Assembly (NCBI GenBank): GCA_007695295.1
Contig: REEB01000111.1
Coordinates: 1 to 48,936, forward strand
Direction: 5' to 3'
Length of the DNA stretch: 48,936 bases
Origin: Puniceicoccaceae bacterium
GTDB taxonomy: Bacteria > Verrucomicrobiota > Verrucomicrobiia > Opitutales > Opitutaceae
The translations under genes were made by a program, and so were the position numbers. The notes under the pieces were generated by a model, which saw nothing but the letters and a program-made list of their open reading frames with translations, had not been told where the DNA came from and did not search any database. How positions within the stretch are numbered: position 1 is the first letter of the stretch; each line of letters begins with the position of its first letter. Positions 35,901 through 43,583 of this stretch are shown piece by piece.

Positions 35901-38900
35901 CCAACGGCTTCGAAGTCGACCGGGGCATGAATCCCTTTGTCGCCGACCTTGATGAGGACGACTTTGACGGCGACGGCCTTACCAACGGCGAGGAGCGCCT
36001 CCTCGGGACCGATCCGGGCAACCCCGACACCGATGGCGACGGCATCCCCGACGGCGCCGAAGTCTGGGGCAAATACTTCGCCGTCGGCTGGTGGCGCGGG
36101 GAGGATTCGACCGCCGATGTTTTCCGGAGTTTCCCCGGCATCATCGAAAACGGCGCCGTCGGTTTCGGTGAGGGCGCTCGCGGCCGGGCCTTTGCCTTCG
36201 ACGGCGGGGAGGGGCGCGTCCGCCTTTCCAACTCCGGCACGGGCGCGCTCCGCCTCACCGGCGAGGCCCTCACCATCGAGGCCTGGGTGAACCAGGACGA
36301 TCCCGCGCAGCCGGGCAACGCGGAAAACGCCCAGATTGTTTTCGACAAGTTCAACCCCACCCCCAGCCCCGTCGGCGGTTACCGCCTCGCGCTCGTCAAC
36401 GGGCGTCCCCGTATCCAGATTGTCACCACCGACCATCCCGGCGGCATCGCCGTGCTCGCGCCCGATCCCGTGCCTGCCGCCGAATGGGTCCACCTGGCCG
36501 CCGTTTACGACGGCGCGGCCCTGCGGCTTTATGTTGACGGTAGTGAAGTCGCCACGACACCGGCCACCGGCGCGCTCATTCCGAGCACCATCGACGCCGC
36601 CATCGGCAACGGCGCCGGGATTGCGACCGGTCCTGGCTTCGGCTTCAAGGGCCGCCTCGACGAAGTCGCCGTGCACCGCGCCGCCCTCCCCGCCGCCCAC
36701 ATCGCCGAGCTGGCTTCGCTCGAACTCGACGGGCGCGTCTTCGCCACCGATCCGCTTGATCCCGACACCGACGGCGACGGCTACCCCGACGGCATCGACC
36801 CCGACCCGCTCGATCCGAACGTGCCAGGCGTCCTCATTCCGCAGGGTCTCGTCGCCTGGTGGCGATTCGACGGCGACCTCACCGACGAAGCCCGCTTCTT
36901 TGACGCCGCCCGGTCCAACGCCGTCGCCTTTGTGCCCGCCCTGCACGACGAAGGGCTGCGCCTCGGCGCGGGCGGCTTTGTCGAAGTCGATGACGATCCC
37001 CGCCTGCGCCTGCAGCGCTTCACCATGGAAGCCTGGGTGCGGCCGGAGGGTCCGGGGACGAACGAGGATGGTTTCGGGAACCAGATCGTCGGAAAATTCC
37101 GCGATCAATCCTATGGCTACGCTATCTTCTGGCGGCAGGATGGTCGCTTCACCGCCCTTACCGGAGGGCTTTCAAATCTCATTGTATCCACAGACGTGTT
37201 TCCGACCGGCGCCGATTACCATGTCGCGTTCACCTACGATGGCACCGCCTTCCGCCTTTACGTCGATGGCGTCCTCCAAGGGCAGCGGTCCGACGCGACC
37301 GCCCGTCAATACAGCTCCCTTTCATGGGCCCTCGGGGCCAATCTCGCAGCCTTCCACGGGACGGGCTTTCCCCGGCGCTTCAACGGCGTTATCGACGATC
37401 TCGCCCTCTACGACCGTGCCCTCACGCCATTGGAGATACTCTCCATCGTTCTCTCCGGCGCCGAGGGCAAACCCGGCAGCGGCGACTCCGATGGCGACGG
37501 CATTCCCGACATCCTCGATCCGTTCCCCGACGAGCCCAACCGTCCGCCCGTCCACACCGACCGCTTTTTCGCCCTCGACGCCGGCGAAGCGCTCAACCGC
37601 ACCTGGGCCGTCATTCTCGGCGGTGCGACCGATCCCGACGGTGATTCCTTCGGGCTCGATTTCGCCAGCATCTCCGATCCGGCCAACGCCACCCTTGTCG
37701 TCGATGCCGAAGGCTTCCTCCTCACGCCCGATCCGGGCGTCACCGGAACCGTTGCTTTCACCTATGACCTCGTCGACCGTTGGGGGGCGCGCGCCACTTT
37801 TGCCGTCGAACTCCTCGTCGGCGACAACACGCGTCCCGTCGCCGGCAATCTTGCGGCTCCGCTGAAGCGCCACGCGCTCCGCTTCGACGGGGTCAACGAC
37901 TTCGTCGAAGCCGCCCTCACACCCGCCGTTGACGTGAGCACGATGCCTGGTTGGACCGTCGAGGCATGGGTCAAGCCGGAGTCCTTCAATAACGTCAGCT
38001 TCCCGGTCATTTTCGGGCAAGGCGATTGGCGCGCGACGCTCGGCCTCAGCAGCTCCACGGGTGTCCTCCAAAGCTGGTTCAATTTCAGCTCGGCGGTGAA
38101 CGCAACGGCCGGGCCGCCGCTCAACGAATGGTCCCATATCGCCCTCGTTTTCGACGGGACCCACCGGCGCTTCTACGTTGACGGGATTGAAGCCGGGGCG
38201 ACCGCTTCGGTTGCCCCCACGGGCGACGGCTTCCCCATCCGTATCGGCGCGGTCGGCGGAGCCACGCCCGACGGTCGAGGCCACTTCCGCGGCGTTATCG
38301 ACGAAGTGCGCCTCTGGCGGCGAGCCCTCACGGCCGCGGAGATCGAGGCCAACCGCAGGCTCATCGTTGGTGGCGACACGCCGGACCTCGCGGCCTATTG
38401 GGCCTTCGCCGAAGGTGTCGGCGCCACCACCGCCAATCTCGTGCCCGGCAGCCTTCGGGCCACCCTCGGCAGCTCCGAAGCGACCGCCCCGCAGTGGGTC
38501 CTATCCGACGCGCCCTTTGCGCCGGTCAAGCAGATCGAGATCGTCCGCACCGGCCAGAACCTTTTCATCCTCGAAGGGTTCGACGCCGACGGCCAGGCCC
38601 TCACCGCGCGCGTCCTCGTGCCGCCCGCGACCGGTCGGCTTTTCCAGTTCGCCTCCGGGGCGGCCGGTGACGAAATCATCGAACCCGATACGGTGGTAAC
38701 GGACTCCCGGCGGCGCGTGGTTTACGTGCCCGACCCCGCCGCCGGCAGCCTGGTTGAGCTGGTCTTTGTCGTCAACGACGGCCTCCTCGATTCCGAGCCG
38801 GCCGCCTTGCGCCTCATGCGCGAGCCGACTCCGTCGCCGACAAGCGATGACCTCTGGGATGTTTCGCAGGGCGCAACCGTCACCGCCCACAGCGGGGTGC

Positions 38901-41900
38901 GGGCCGATTCCTTCATCGAGAACCTCTTCGGCGGCACCGGCGGTATCGAACCCGCCAATACGATCTTCGCCGATGGCCGCCCGGCGGGTTTCACTCACTT
39001 CGTGGAATGGGAAACGGACGGCCCGGTCTGGCTCGAAGGCTTCAACCTTTTCGCCGCCGATGAACCAGGCGACGGCGCGCGCGGCATTACCGCTCTGCGG
39101 CTCTATGGACGGAACGCTTCGGACGAAGAGTTCACCCTCCTAGCCACGCAGACCGTGGCTGCCAACCCGTATTTCCCCGATCCCTTCCTCCGCTTCACCG
39201 GTCTGCTCCCCGCGCCCTTCATTGGCCGGCAGTTCCGCGCCGAATTCGACCAATTCGGTGCAAGCGCTTTCTCCGGGCCGCGTATCGAAGAATTGGATGC
39301 AATCGGAGAACCGATTGTGTTTATACCCCCTCCAACCGGGATCGTTCTGCAAAACGCCACCGCCGATGGCTCGCAAAGCGGCTGGCCGGTGGGCCACGCG
39401 ATCAACGGCATCAAGACGGGAAGTGGCGGCTGGGGCGGCTTTGTCGGTGGCGGCCAGCCCCCGCTGACAGCCGTTTTCGAGTCGCGCGACGACCTGTCGT
39501 CAAACACGAATACGCGCTTTACCTTCACCCTTCATCAGACCCATGGCTTCACCTCGCTTGGGCGCTTCCGCTTGTCTGCGACGACTGACGACCGTTCGAC
39601 TTATGCCAACGGTCTCGCCAATGGCGGCGATGTCACGGCCAATTGGACGGTCCTCGATGTTCTTGAGGTAACGGGCACCGGCGGTGAAACCTTCGAGGTG
39701 CTTGAAGACGGCTCCATCCTTGTCGGTGGTGCGATGCCCGTCACGACCATCCACAACGTGCGGAAGATTGGCATCAATGGCGTGGTGACCGGATTCCGCG
39801 TGGAACTTTTGAAGGACCCTTCGCTCCCGCTCGGCGGGCCGGGTCGGGCATCGAACGGCAACTGGGTTCTGACCGAGATCGAGGTGGAGTGGGAAGGCGG
39901 CTTGCCCACGCCCAACCGGCCGCCCCGGGGCGTCGATGACTTCCTCAGCGTTACGGAGGGCTTCGCTTCGAGCACCGGCAATGTCCTGGCGAATGACGTC
40001 GATCCGGAGGGCGACCCCATCGTGGTCGCGGCCTTCACCCAGCCAGCGCATGGAACGGTCGTTTATGAAGGCGACGGCATTTTCACCTACACGCCCGATC
40101 CTGGGTTTATTGGGGAGGACAGTTTCACCTACACCCCCGCGGACGGTTTTCAGAATGGTCGGGCGGCGACCGTCTTCGTCACGGTGATCCCGAGCGAAGT
40201 TGTCGCCTGGATCAATCCCGCCGGAGGCAACTTCACCGACCCGAACAATTGGCTGCCCGCGCGTGTGCCCGTCGGGTCGGATCGTGCGGTCATCGACCTT
40301 CCGGGCACCTACACGGTTACGCTCAGTGGCAACGCAACCCTCACGAGTCTGCACGTCGGTGCAGAGGACTCGTTCCCGCTCCTGCGCCAGACGGCGGGCG
40401 TTTTGACATTGGCGCAGCACTCCGTGCTCCACCGCTATGATTTCACCGGCGGCACCCTCACGGGAACGGGCAGCGTGACCGTTAACGAGAGCTTTACCTG
40501 GACCGGCGGCAACCTGCTCGGTTCCGGCCGTATCGTTCTTTCGGATACGTCCGTTTCAACCATCGGCGGCAGCGGCACGAAACGCCTCGGCCAGACCCGC
40601 ACCATCGAAAACCGCGGCAGCCTCGTCCAGAGCCACATCATGAATCTCGGCGATGGCGTCACGACGGGCGAGGTCGGGGTGGAGAATGCGGCCGGCGCGG
40701 AGTGGACCTTCGCGGGCACGGGCGGGTTCTCCCAGTTTTCGAATACGGGCACCCTGCGTTTCATCAACGAAGGAACCTTCCTCAAAACGGGTGCGGGGAC
40801 ATCAACGCTCATCGCCCCCGTTTCCTTGCACAGCTCCGGCAGCATCCGCGTGGAGGAAGGCACCTTGCACGTCTTCAGTTCTGCGGATATCGAAGGGGAA
40901 ATCTTCACCGGGGTGAACGCGGTTTTTGCCGCCACCGGCGGCCCGGTGCGCCTGCTCGACGGCTCCACTATTTCCGGCGAAGGTGTCTTCAGTGTCGGAC
41001 GATCCGGTTTCGGGGGAGGGGAGCTGATCGCCGAAACAGACCTGAGCGTGCCCAAATTCCATCTCGTGGCCGGTTCGTTCCGCACGGATGGAACCCTCAC
41101 GGTGACGGAGGTGCTCGACTGGGCCAGCAGCACACTTGTCGAGGGTTTGGGGCGCATCATCGTTGGCGAAGACGCTGCGGCCACCCTGGCCACCGGCATT
41201 CTTGGCGGCACGGTGGTCTTTGAGAATCGCGGGAGGGTGGATCAAATCGTCACAACGGGCGGTTTGCGTCTCGGATCCGACGGGGGCACAACGGCCCGTA
41301 TCGAAAACACCGCTACGGGTGAGTGGACACTCGTCGGACAGGCCAGATTCACCGTCTTCCGCAACGGCAGCTACACCTTCCTCAACGAAGGCACACTCGT
41401 GAAGACGGGCGTGGGGACGTCCAATTTCAACACCGCCCAACTCGCCCTCGAAAACCGCGGCACCCTGCGCATCGAAGGCGGCGCGCTCAATTGGCCCGGT
41501 CCCGCCACCTTGGGCGGATCGGTCGGGATCGCCGCCGGGGCGGAACTCGGCTTCAGCGGGACCACCATTTGGCGGGAGGATGTCGACTTCTCCGGTGAGG
41601 GTGTCCTCGCCGCCACCGGCGGCACGATGCGGATGGACCATCCCTTGACCATCCCGCAGCTCCGCATCAGCGGCGGCGTGGTCACCGGAGGCGGCACCCT
41701 GACCGTCGCGCAGTCCCTCCAGTGGACGGGCGGCCAAATGGGCGGCAGCGGGCGCACGATCCTTGCTCTCGGATCGACCACGGCGATCGGGCCCAGCTTT
41801 GTCCAACTCGCCAACACCCGCGTCCTTGAGAACCGGGGCTCGGTTGTCCAAAGCGGCAACCTGCAACTCGGCCATCCGAGCCTTGAGAACACGGTCGCCA

Positions 41901-43507
41901 TCGTAAACACCGGCGGCGCGAGCTGGGAATTGCAGGGGAGCGCCGCCTTCATCCACGGCACCGCCGGGCCGCATGCGTTCACCAACGCCGGCATTTTCAC
42001 CAAGACCGGAGCAGGCATCTCCACCCAGGCCAGCGTGTTGGACTTCACCAACACGGGGACGTCGCGCATTGCCGAGGGGGTCTTCATTCATCCCGGCGGG
42101 GGAAGTCACTCCGGCATTCTCGAGGTTTTGCCGGGCGCGACCTTCCGTATCTCCGGCGGCACCTTCGAGGCACTCCCCGACGGCGAAACCTCCGGCACGG
42201 GCACCCTCTCGGTCACCTCCGGCACGCTCATTCTCCGCCATCCCCTCGACCCGGCCATGACCGTCGAACTCGGCGGCGGCATGGCCTTGTTTGAGGTCGA
42301 CCAAACTCTCTCCACACTCACCCAAATTCAGGGCAACCTCGGCGGCGACGGCACCCTCACCATTACCGACACCTTCCTCTGGAGCAGCGCCGGCACCCAG
42401 ACCGGCAGCGGGCGCACCCTTCTCGCCGAAACCTGCCTCTCCAACCTTCCCAGCGGCACCTCCAAACGAGTCAGCGGTGAGCGCGTTTTTGAAAACCGGG
42501 GCATTCTCTTCCTCGGGAGCAGCTTCATCCTCCTGGACAACGCCCGCGCCGTGAACACCGCCACGGGCGAATGGGAAATCAACAGCTTCGGGCGCATCGA
42601 CCGCGGGGGCGCGGGCACGGCCCATTTCGACAACGAGGGACTCGTTTACCGCACCGGCGCGGGCACCTCCTTCATTCTCTCCACCATCGAATTCGTCAAC
42701 GCGGGCCGACTCGAAGCCCGCGAGGGCTTGCTCCACTTCGAGTCCGGCGCACTCTTCAGCCAGACCCCCACCGGCGTCCTTCGTCTCGCCGGGGGCACCG
42801 TGACCGCGACCACCAACCTCAACCTCGCCGCCGGGCGTTTCGAGGGCGCGGGCACCTTCACCGGCAACCTGACCCTGGGGGCCGCCATTCTCGCGCCCGA
42901 TCCCGCACCCGCCGCCGGGATCACCCTGACCGGCAACCTTACGCTCGCCGCCGCCGGCCGCCTCGAACTCGCCCTCGCCGGGCGCCACTCCGAGCACAAC
43001 CACCGCCGCCTCGCCGTCGGCAGCGCGGCCAACCTCCTCGGCGTCATCGCGGTCGACCTCCGCGCCGGTTTCGACGAACCCGCCGACGCCACCTTCGACA
43101 TCCTCACCGCCAACGGCATCACCTTCGACCCCGATACCATCGAAGGACTCACCGACAACCAAGGCTACAGCTTCGAACTCCTTCCCTTCGCCAACGCCCT
43201 CACCCTGCGGGTGCTGACCCAGGGATCGGTGGCCGGCGAAGCCGGGGCTGCATTGGTCGCAAGCGGCAGTCTGAGGCTCCATCTGCTGCCCGACGGCAGC
43301 TTGGAGCTGACTTATAGTGAGGGGTTTGGGGATGGCGTTGCCGGCATCCAGGGCCGGGCGCTTCCCGCCTTCGAGTACTCGCATGATTTGAAGACGTGGC
43401 ACCCGATTGACGCCCTGCTGCTGGAGGCCGGGGCGGGCCGGCTGCGGCTGCGGCCGCCTGATGATAGTCAGGCGATGTTTATCAGAACCAGGGAAGCGAC
43501 ACCGTAA
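26948..43507 (+). CDS. Giant exported adhesin-like protein with regulatory-like, Ig-like, LamG and beta-helix repeats (5,519 aa)
   Basis: The ATG at 26948 overlaps the previous stop (ATGA). A long signal peptide with a 25-residue polar start and core VVGLLLLLFSGVMG ends near residue 42. Approximate layout: 427-520 CARDB-like; 551-723 helix-rich segment; 945-2240 about 13 carboxypeptidase-regulatory-like repeats; 2241-2470 two SbsA-type Ig domains, then further Ig-like domains and a third SbsA-type at 2768-2888; 2976-3042 thrombospondin-3 calcium repeats (DTDGDGIPDG); LamG-type domains near 3042-3258, 3300-3505 and 3641-3820; 3965-4320 discoidin-like parts; 4324-4415 cadherin-like; 4418-5350 autotransporter-type beta-helix with four tandem units; 5355-5519 C-terminal module with YSHDLKTW. 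No outer-membrane beta-barrel is seen at the end. It probably acts as a calcium-stiffened surface fibre binding glycans or cells; no enzyme motif was recognised. Confidence 0.85.
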   Translation: MKPLKIARQFSPDGRHPDGSRIPAQVVGLLLLLFSGVMGTAQPLTTLDYRVVGQQLGVSPAAVAVPKGIAGSVLTTVAGDLPPGAFVEATLRGPSFPARRLVAAPNAPLLLPPLSLVGDYSLDGIRLIDPATGAVLLEGNPSTVPVRVFDEILISRVTSRPLSVEEIEQRGIYIDEQNFRAIEFEVGFVLDGITYPVSLPVVTPRYRQTTEIIPAAELEQRLVEVQRINNDLSASVVLPPELEVIFPQFQIKGLNLEEGSADSGRNLALSIPPIPALMVIPGNIGFLNQFFSVMIFTENGAPAGSGLSVRDITAELILPLGPDRVAGTFENPGDDPLRFARVGPDRIIEPIQRIVRPGPDGILGTADDIPRLNPGQTGQAEFLVEGLQEGLHVMELQLRAILDGLAAGPVEVSGRAAGSVLVRNPRFSMAFVHPRTVRAGEPYEATVTILNTGGTIANLVSVELNANNISGGILESETRVELGNIEPGETKTATFRIRSQRTGAISFSNLTTSDDSLVGRFRLRAGVDERGVALSPDTILLPDFVEFLPPRVLAAAQRVIGQALSSNTAGQLPSGVRRVSKSFLEARREVDEDENVTYSAHGAMLMRLLEAAQRVRYGDPLERVLPDLALDWQGGREFDTGWDQIMRTTNAGREWREAILLSLEEADALERDASTRLAARGPDLAGRGENWLYAASDRDSIQPSMTRDNLSVDRFTSAIEKSFVYSGTRGSWLVAATDGVVIWRVEEALTGSAEVSVRCVRADGTGRGLVWTVSDLPAGACLRFDATGGSESLAIHATCDAAPIQTLAAIASDFTELPPEILFAYQDPEILVARPPVHISCYNPLTENDLGELVVVENYANILAILFSKPMTQETVNVPSAYRLNTGSEGAFVQMQPGGRLALLSFKHPFSMLNDPVLTVSGSVADVRGNTVSSPPIPVTTRLFEGVTVRGRVIRADGSFAVNVPVTLTYDDKAGLTECFPWIRRMAQVRTDETGAFAFDFVLGDIPYSISATETTDLSEEAIRLILEASLQGQVDPRRLADLAELPGNRNILLSELVADTVGNAVAKAEGLDRAVVNDQAFANRYGSESVYALRFRGRGTVVGQVVLADGDTSVPGAAANLFPDPNSRELGRGILTDGSGRFAFYGVPLGPFSLQVLTPEGLTRTVSGILSENGEVANLRIELGATPVQFADWQGRLTEADGTPVAGAPVYVVESGTIILGQTMTNEGGFWTIRRVPTTLPGSAIGFSVDGRRTGLRGPIAAAPGATVTANIVLQTRAVVEGVVQFANGDPVPGATVGGGDRLVVTDEFGRFTLPGVPTGSGRVISTGYAGDETHPDPRRQGTRVASDRFTIQDGSNFVTLRFGTEGRIFGFVRDANNQPVPFVNVAIPFPAGDGSGVFLWVTADANGRYEFTGLALTGPVGGGYTLSAPSPPTTPLIDTSAIREIGESGTLAEVQAALGAAASVLASRSVRELEGGGPPFNPGEWGFIKGVQLRFDGDAQPADIKYLDRSVISGRVENSQGVPIGARVRLTGIAPDGIGDPVFGIRAERNSDPALGTFEFNGNAFVGDWGLQAASPFFPVVISTSGRTTPFDPDVSDVVLRFPPVQEINGSLTGQVFLPNGQPAGADIEVAIAANQDDPRIVRTDEEGRFSTGATLFSLRGNTTYTVTAFDPETGGRVRGSVYVQASQDNFVGLTLLGRGNIDVFVRRADGTPVAGADVSVKGGQYPNEAASGVTGADGRVVINNLFEGPYGVSAAATIGLSRVAGMAGVTVTRGVTAGTTVTLAATANLTGTFVEADGVTPVPFANVRLGSIAFAPTGADGRFSFTDVPLGTHLLTAVNPVTGRGGNTPVALTIVNETRNVTITETSLGVVRGLVLNTTGTGTVPNARVELTVDDNFALTKSFTVTSGPDGSYSIAGVPAGGFSMTVAGTLPNGNYSGEGGNATGFLPPGVAELPFDIALAGRADARIQVFESDGVTPATNARVLLLYTSPQDTDLDGQALLTNLPLLPNIAIAVSLNPGQSRNRSGFLPLNVSERGGLVEATLVLRGTGSLAGRVLEADGVTPAAGAEVTLRVARAGSANPTSANTNDPASNFSESAVVGADGVFSFDNLPPGLPVELTARRLGLAASETVATVVAGGTVERNLLLTATGTITGRVFNEDGTTHAEGASVSVEFAAPSGVEGVILRFADAEGRFSLSPVPQGAWLLRLVNLDTGGFNFFPGAVAKNGEIIDLGDIILDETPPFVVSTVPENSDDTVDVDAPIEVLFSEELDAATVNPTGVFVRRVGGGGAVVPATVELLAPDEDDVPRLVRITPTEPLESETTYQIVAVEGDLVNAVGLVTNRGPRDLVGRILAGTFTATFKTRDQRPPVLLSFTPADGAEQVDPRAVIRLSFDEPIRPDATITVTGPAGPIPGTVTLGVNALVLTFVPTLDLPVNASITATVGNVADLAGNFAEDQPFTTTFATLDTIGPAIAQLRIKDDAPPVADGAVTLEVVLAAPDPGARVRFSANFAVIGTTAPDVLEIPYTFPADGTITLRAIAIDRFGNEGEVAELTVGVQPNLPPVLTFTRLNPLTGPVPSGALFAVRVEAEDDGGVADLRAAAVGAASVPLRVSTGDPLFVQGSVFPTAVPGTFVRILASATDNSGVSTGEQSFDLEVSDGTPPVVAVAAPAANAIVFPGPFTLEVDWRDNSGAADLEVVLSGLATGTATLTATGTPNQNARATFAFDLAEMIPLGGSFTATVNATDAAGNTASTSRAFTVPDLIPPQIVAVTPEPDSTNNSLWELWELDYGETTSPSMRAVENYRLEDDNEEEVAFDLSVAGSISQLIRITPSTPLSPGRTYALVVSPAITDAAGNALLGFDGEPLPAEGMRLEFTTAAFLALTPAPGDPIVSGQTIRAVLLFESGTGADHWEFAFNDGPFTNATAIGGGRELSLSLPVDAEEAVFRIKGIRGFVFADYFHPPIVLNVRPRDADDDGDGWSNGFEVDRGMNPFVADLDEDDFDGDGLTNGEERLLGTDPGNPDTDGDGIPDGAEVWGKYFAVGWWRGEDSTADVFRSFPGIIENGAVGFGEGARGRAFAFDGGEGRVRLSNSGTGALRLTGEALTIEAWVNQDDPAQPGNAENAQIVFDKFNPTPSPVGGYRLALVNGRPRIQIVTTDHPGGIAVLAPDPVPAAEWVHLAAVYDGAALRLYVDGSEVATTPATGALIPSTIDAAIGNGAGIATGPGFGFKGRLDEVAVHRAALPAAHIAELASLELDGRVFATDPLDPDTDGDGYPDGIDPDPLDPNVPGVLIPQGLVAWWRFDGDLTDEARFFDAARSNAVAFVPALHDEGLRLGAGGFVEVDDDPRLRLQRFTMEAWVRPEGPGTNEDGFGNQIVGKFRDQSYGYAIFWRQDGRFTALTGGLSNLIVSTDVFPTGADYHVAFTYDGTAFRLYVDGVLQGQRSDATARQYSSLSWALGANLAAFHGTGFPRRFNGVIDDLALYDRALTPLEILSIVLSGAEGKPGSGDSDGDGIPDILDPFPDEPNRPPVHTDRFFALDAGEALNRTWAVILGGATDPDGDSFGLDFASISDPANATLVVDAEGFLLTPDPGVTGTVAFTYDLVDRWGARATFAVELLVGDNTRPVAGNLAAPLKRHALRFDGVNDFVEAALTPAVDVSTMPGWTVEAWVKPESFNNVSFPVIFGQGDWRATLGLSSSTGVLQSWFNFSSAVNATAGPPLNEWSHIALVFDGTHRRFYVDGIEAGATASVAPTGDGFPIRIGAVGGATPDGRGHFRGVIDEVRLWRRALTAAEIEANRRLIVGGDTPDLAAYWAFAEGVGATTANLVPGSLRATLGSSEATAPQWVLSDAPFAPVKQIEIVRTGQNLFILEGFDADGQALTARVLVPPATGRLFQFASGAAGDEIIEPDTVVTDSRRRVVYVPDPAAGSLVELVFVVNDGLLDSEPAALRLMREPTPSPTSDDLWDVSQGATVTAHSGVRADSFIENLFGGTGGIEPANTIFADGRPAGFTHFVEWETDGPVWLEGFNLFAADEPGDGARGITALRLYGRNASDEEFTLLATQTVAANPYFPDPFLRFTGLLPAPFIGRQFRAEFDQFGASAFSGPRIEELDAIGEPIVFIPPPTGIVLQNATADGSQSGWPVGHAINGIKTGSGGWGGFVGGGQPPLTAVFESRDDLSSNTNTRFTFTLHQTHGFTSLGRFRLSATTDDRSTYANGLANGGDVTANWTVLDVLEVTGTGGETFEVLEDGSILVGGAMPVTTIHNVRKIGINGVVTGFRVELLKDPSLPLGGPGRASNGNWVLTEIEVEWEGGLPTPNRPPRGVDDFLSVTEGFASSTGNVLANDVDPEGDPIVVAAFTQPAHGTVVYEGDGIFTYTPDPGFIGEDSFTYTPADGFQNGRAATVFVTVIPSEVVAWINPAGGNFTDPNNWLPARVPVGSDRAVIDLPGTYTVTLSGNATLTSLHVGAEDSFPLLRQTAGVLTLAQHSVLHRYDFTGGTLTGTGSVTVNESFTWTGGNLLGSGRIVLSDTSVSTIGGSGTKRLGQTRTIENRGSLVQSHIMNLGDGVTTGEVGVENAAGAEWTFAGTGGFSQFSNTGTLRFINEGTFLKTGAGTSTLIAPVSLHSSGSIRVEEGTLHVFSSADIEGEIFTGVNAVFAATGGPVRLLDGSTISGEGVFSVGRSGFGGGELIAETDLSVPKFHLVAGSFRTDGTLTVTEVLDWASSTLVEGLGRIIVGEDAAATLATGILGGTVVFENRGRVDQIVTTGGLRLGSDGGTTARIENTATGEWTLVGQARFTVFRNGSYTFLNEGTLVKTGVGTSNFNTAQLALENRGTLRIEGGALNWPGPATLGGSVGIAAGAELGFSGTTIWREDVDFSGEGVLAATGGTMRMDHPLTIPQLRISGGVVTGGGTLTVAQSLQWTGGQMGGSGRTILALGSTTAIGPSFVQLANTRVLENRGSVVQSGNLQLGHPSLENTVAIVNTGGASWELQGSAAFIHGTAGPHAFTNAGIFTKTGAGISTQASVLDFTNTGTSRIAEGVFIHPGGGSHSGILEVLPGATFRISGGTFEALPDGETSGTGTLSVTSGTLILRHPLDPAMTVELGGGMALFEVDQTLSTLTQIQGNLGGDGTLTITDTFLWSSAGTQTGSGRTLLAETCLSNLPSGTSKRVSGERVFENRGILFLGSSFILLDNARAVNTATGEWEINSFGRIDRGGAGTAHFDNEGLVYRTGAGTSFILSTIEFVNAGRLEAREGLLHFESGALFSQTPTGVLRLAGGTVTATTNLNLAAGRFEGAGTFTGNLTLGAAILAPDPAPAAGITLTGNLTLAAAGRLELALAGRHSEHNHRRLAVGSAANLLGVIAVDLRAGFDEPADATFDILTANGITFDPDTIEGLTDNQGYSFELLPFANALTLRVLTQGSVAGEAGAALVASGSLRLHLLPDGSLELTYSEGFGDGVAGIQGRALPAFEYSHDLKTWHPIDALLLEAGAGRLRLRPPDDSQAMFIRTREATP
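40441..42840 (+). repeat. Four tandem ~200-residue beta-helix units inside the adhesin gene
   Basis: Each unit opens with a pattern like GGTLTGTGSVTVNESFTWTG (starts near 40441, 41060, 41663 and 42320), continues with ENRG, and then has F-x-N-x-G plus a KTGAGTS-type motif. That motif lies at residues 4613, 4819, 5019 and 5235, giving spacings of 206, 200 and 216. The units have diverged at DNA level. A partial fifth unit follows (FEGAGTFTGNLTLG). The pattern is that of passenger-associated transport repeats in autotransporter-type beta-helices. Confidence 0.75.
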
Positions 43508-43583
43508 GCAGTTCCGCGGTTACAACCTCCGATGGTCGGCAATCCGCACTCCAGATACGGGTGCTGGCGGCCGCACTTCCACT

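Noticed and set aside
33230-37108. 1,292-codon open frame antisense to the adhesin gene (and another at 40802-43402)
   Set aside because: The same antisense effect of C-rich third positions; the plus strand shows Ig-like, TSP3, LamG and beta-helix modules, and the antisense product has no signal or domain.
14346-43507. Rhs or contact-dependent inhibition system
   Set aside because: No YD repeats, no haemagglutinin-type N-terminal secretion domain and no small immunity-like gene after either giant gene; only the GC-poor tip of the lipase gene hints at C-terminal exchange.
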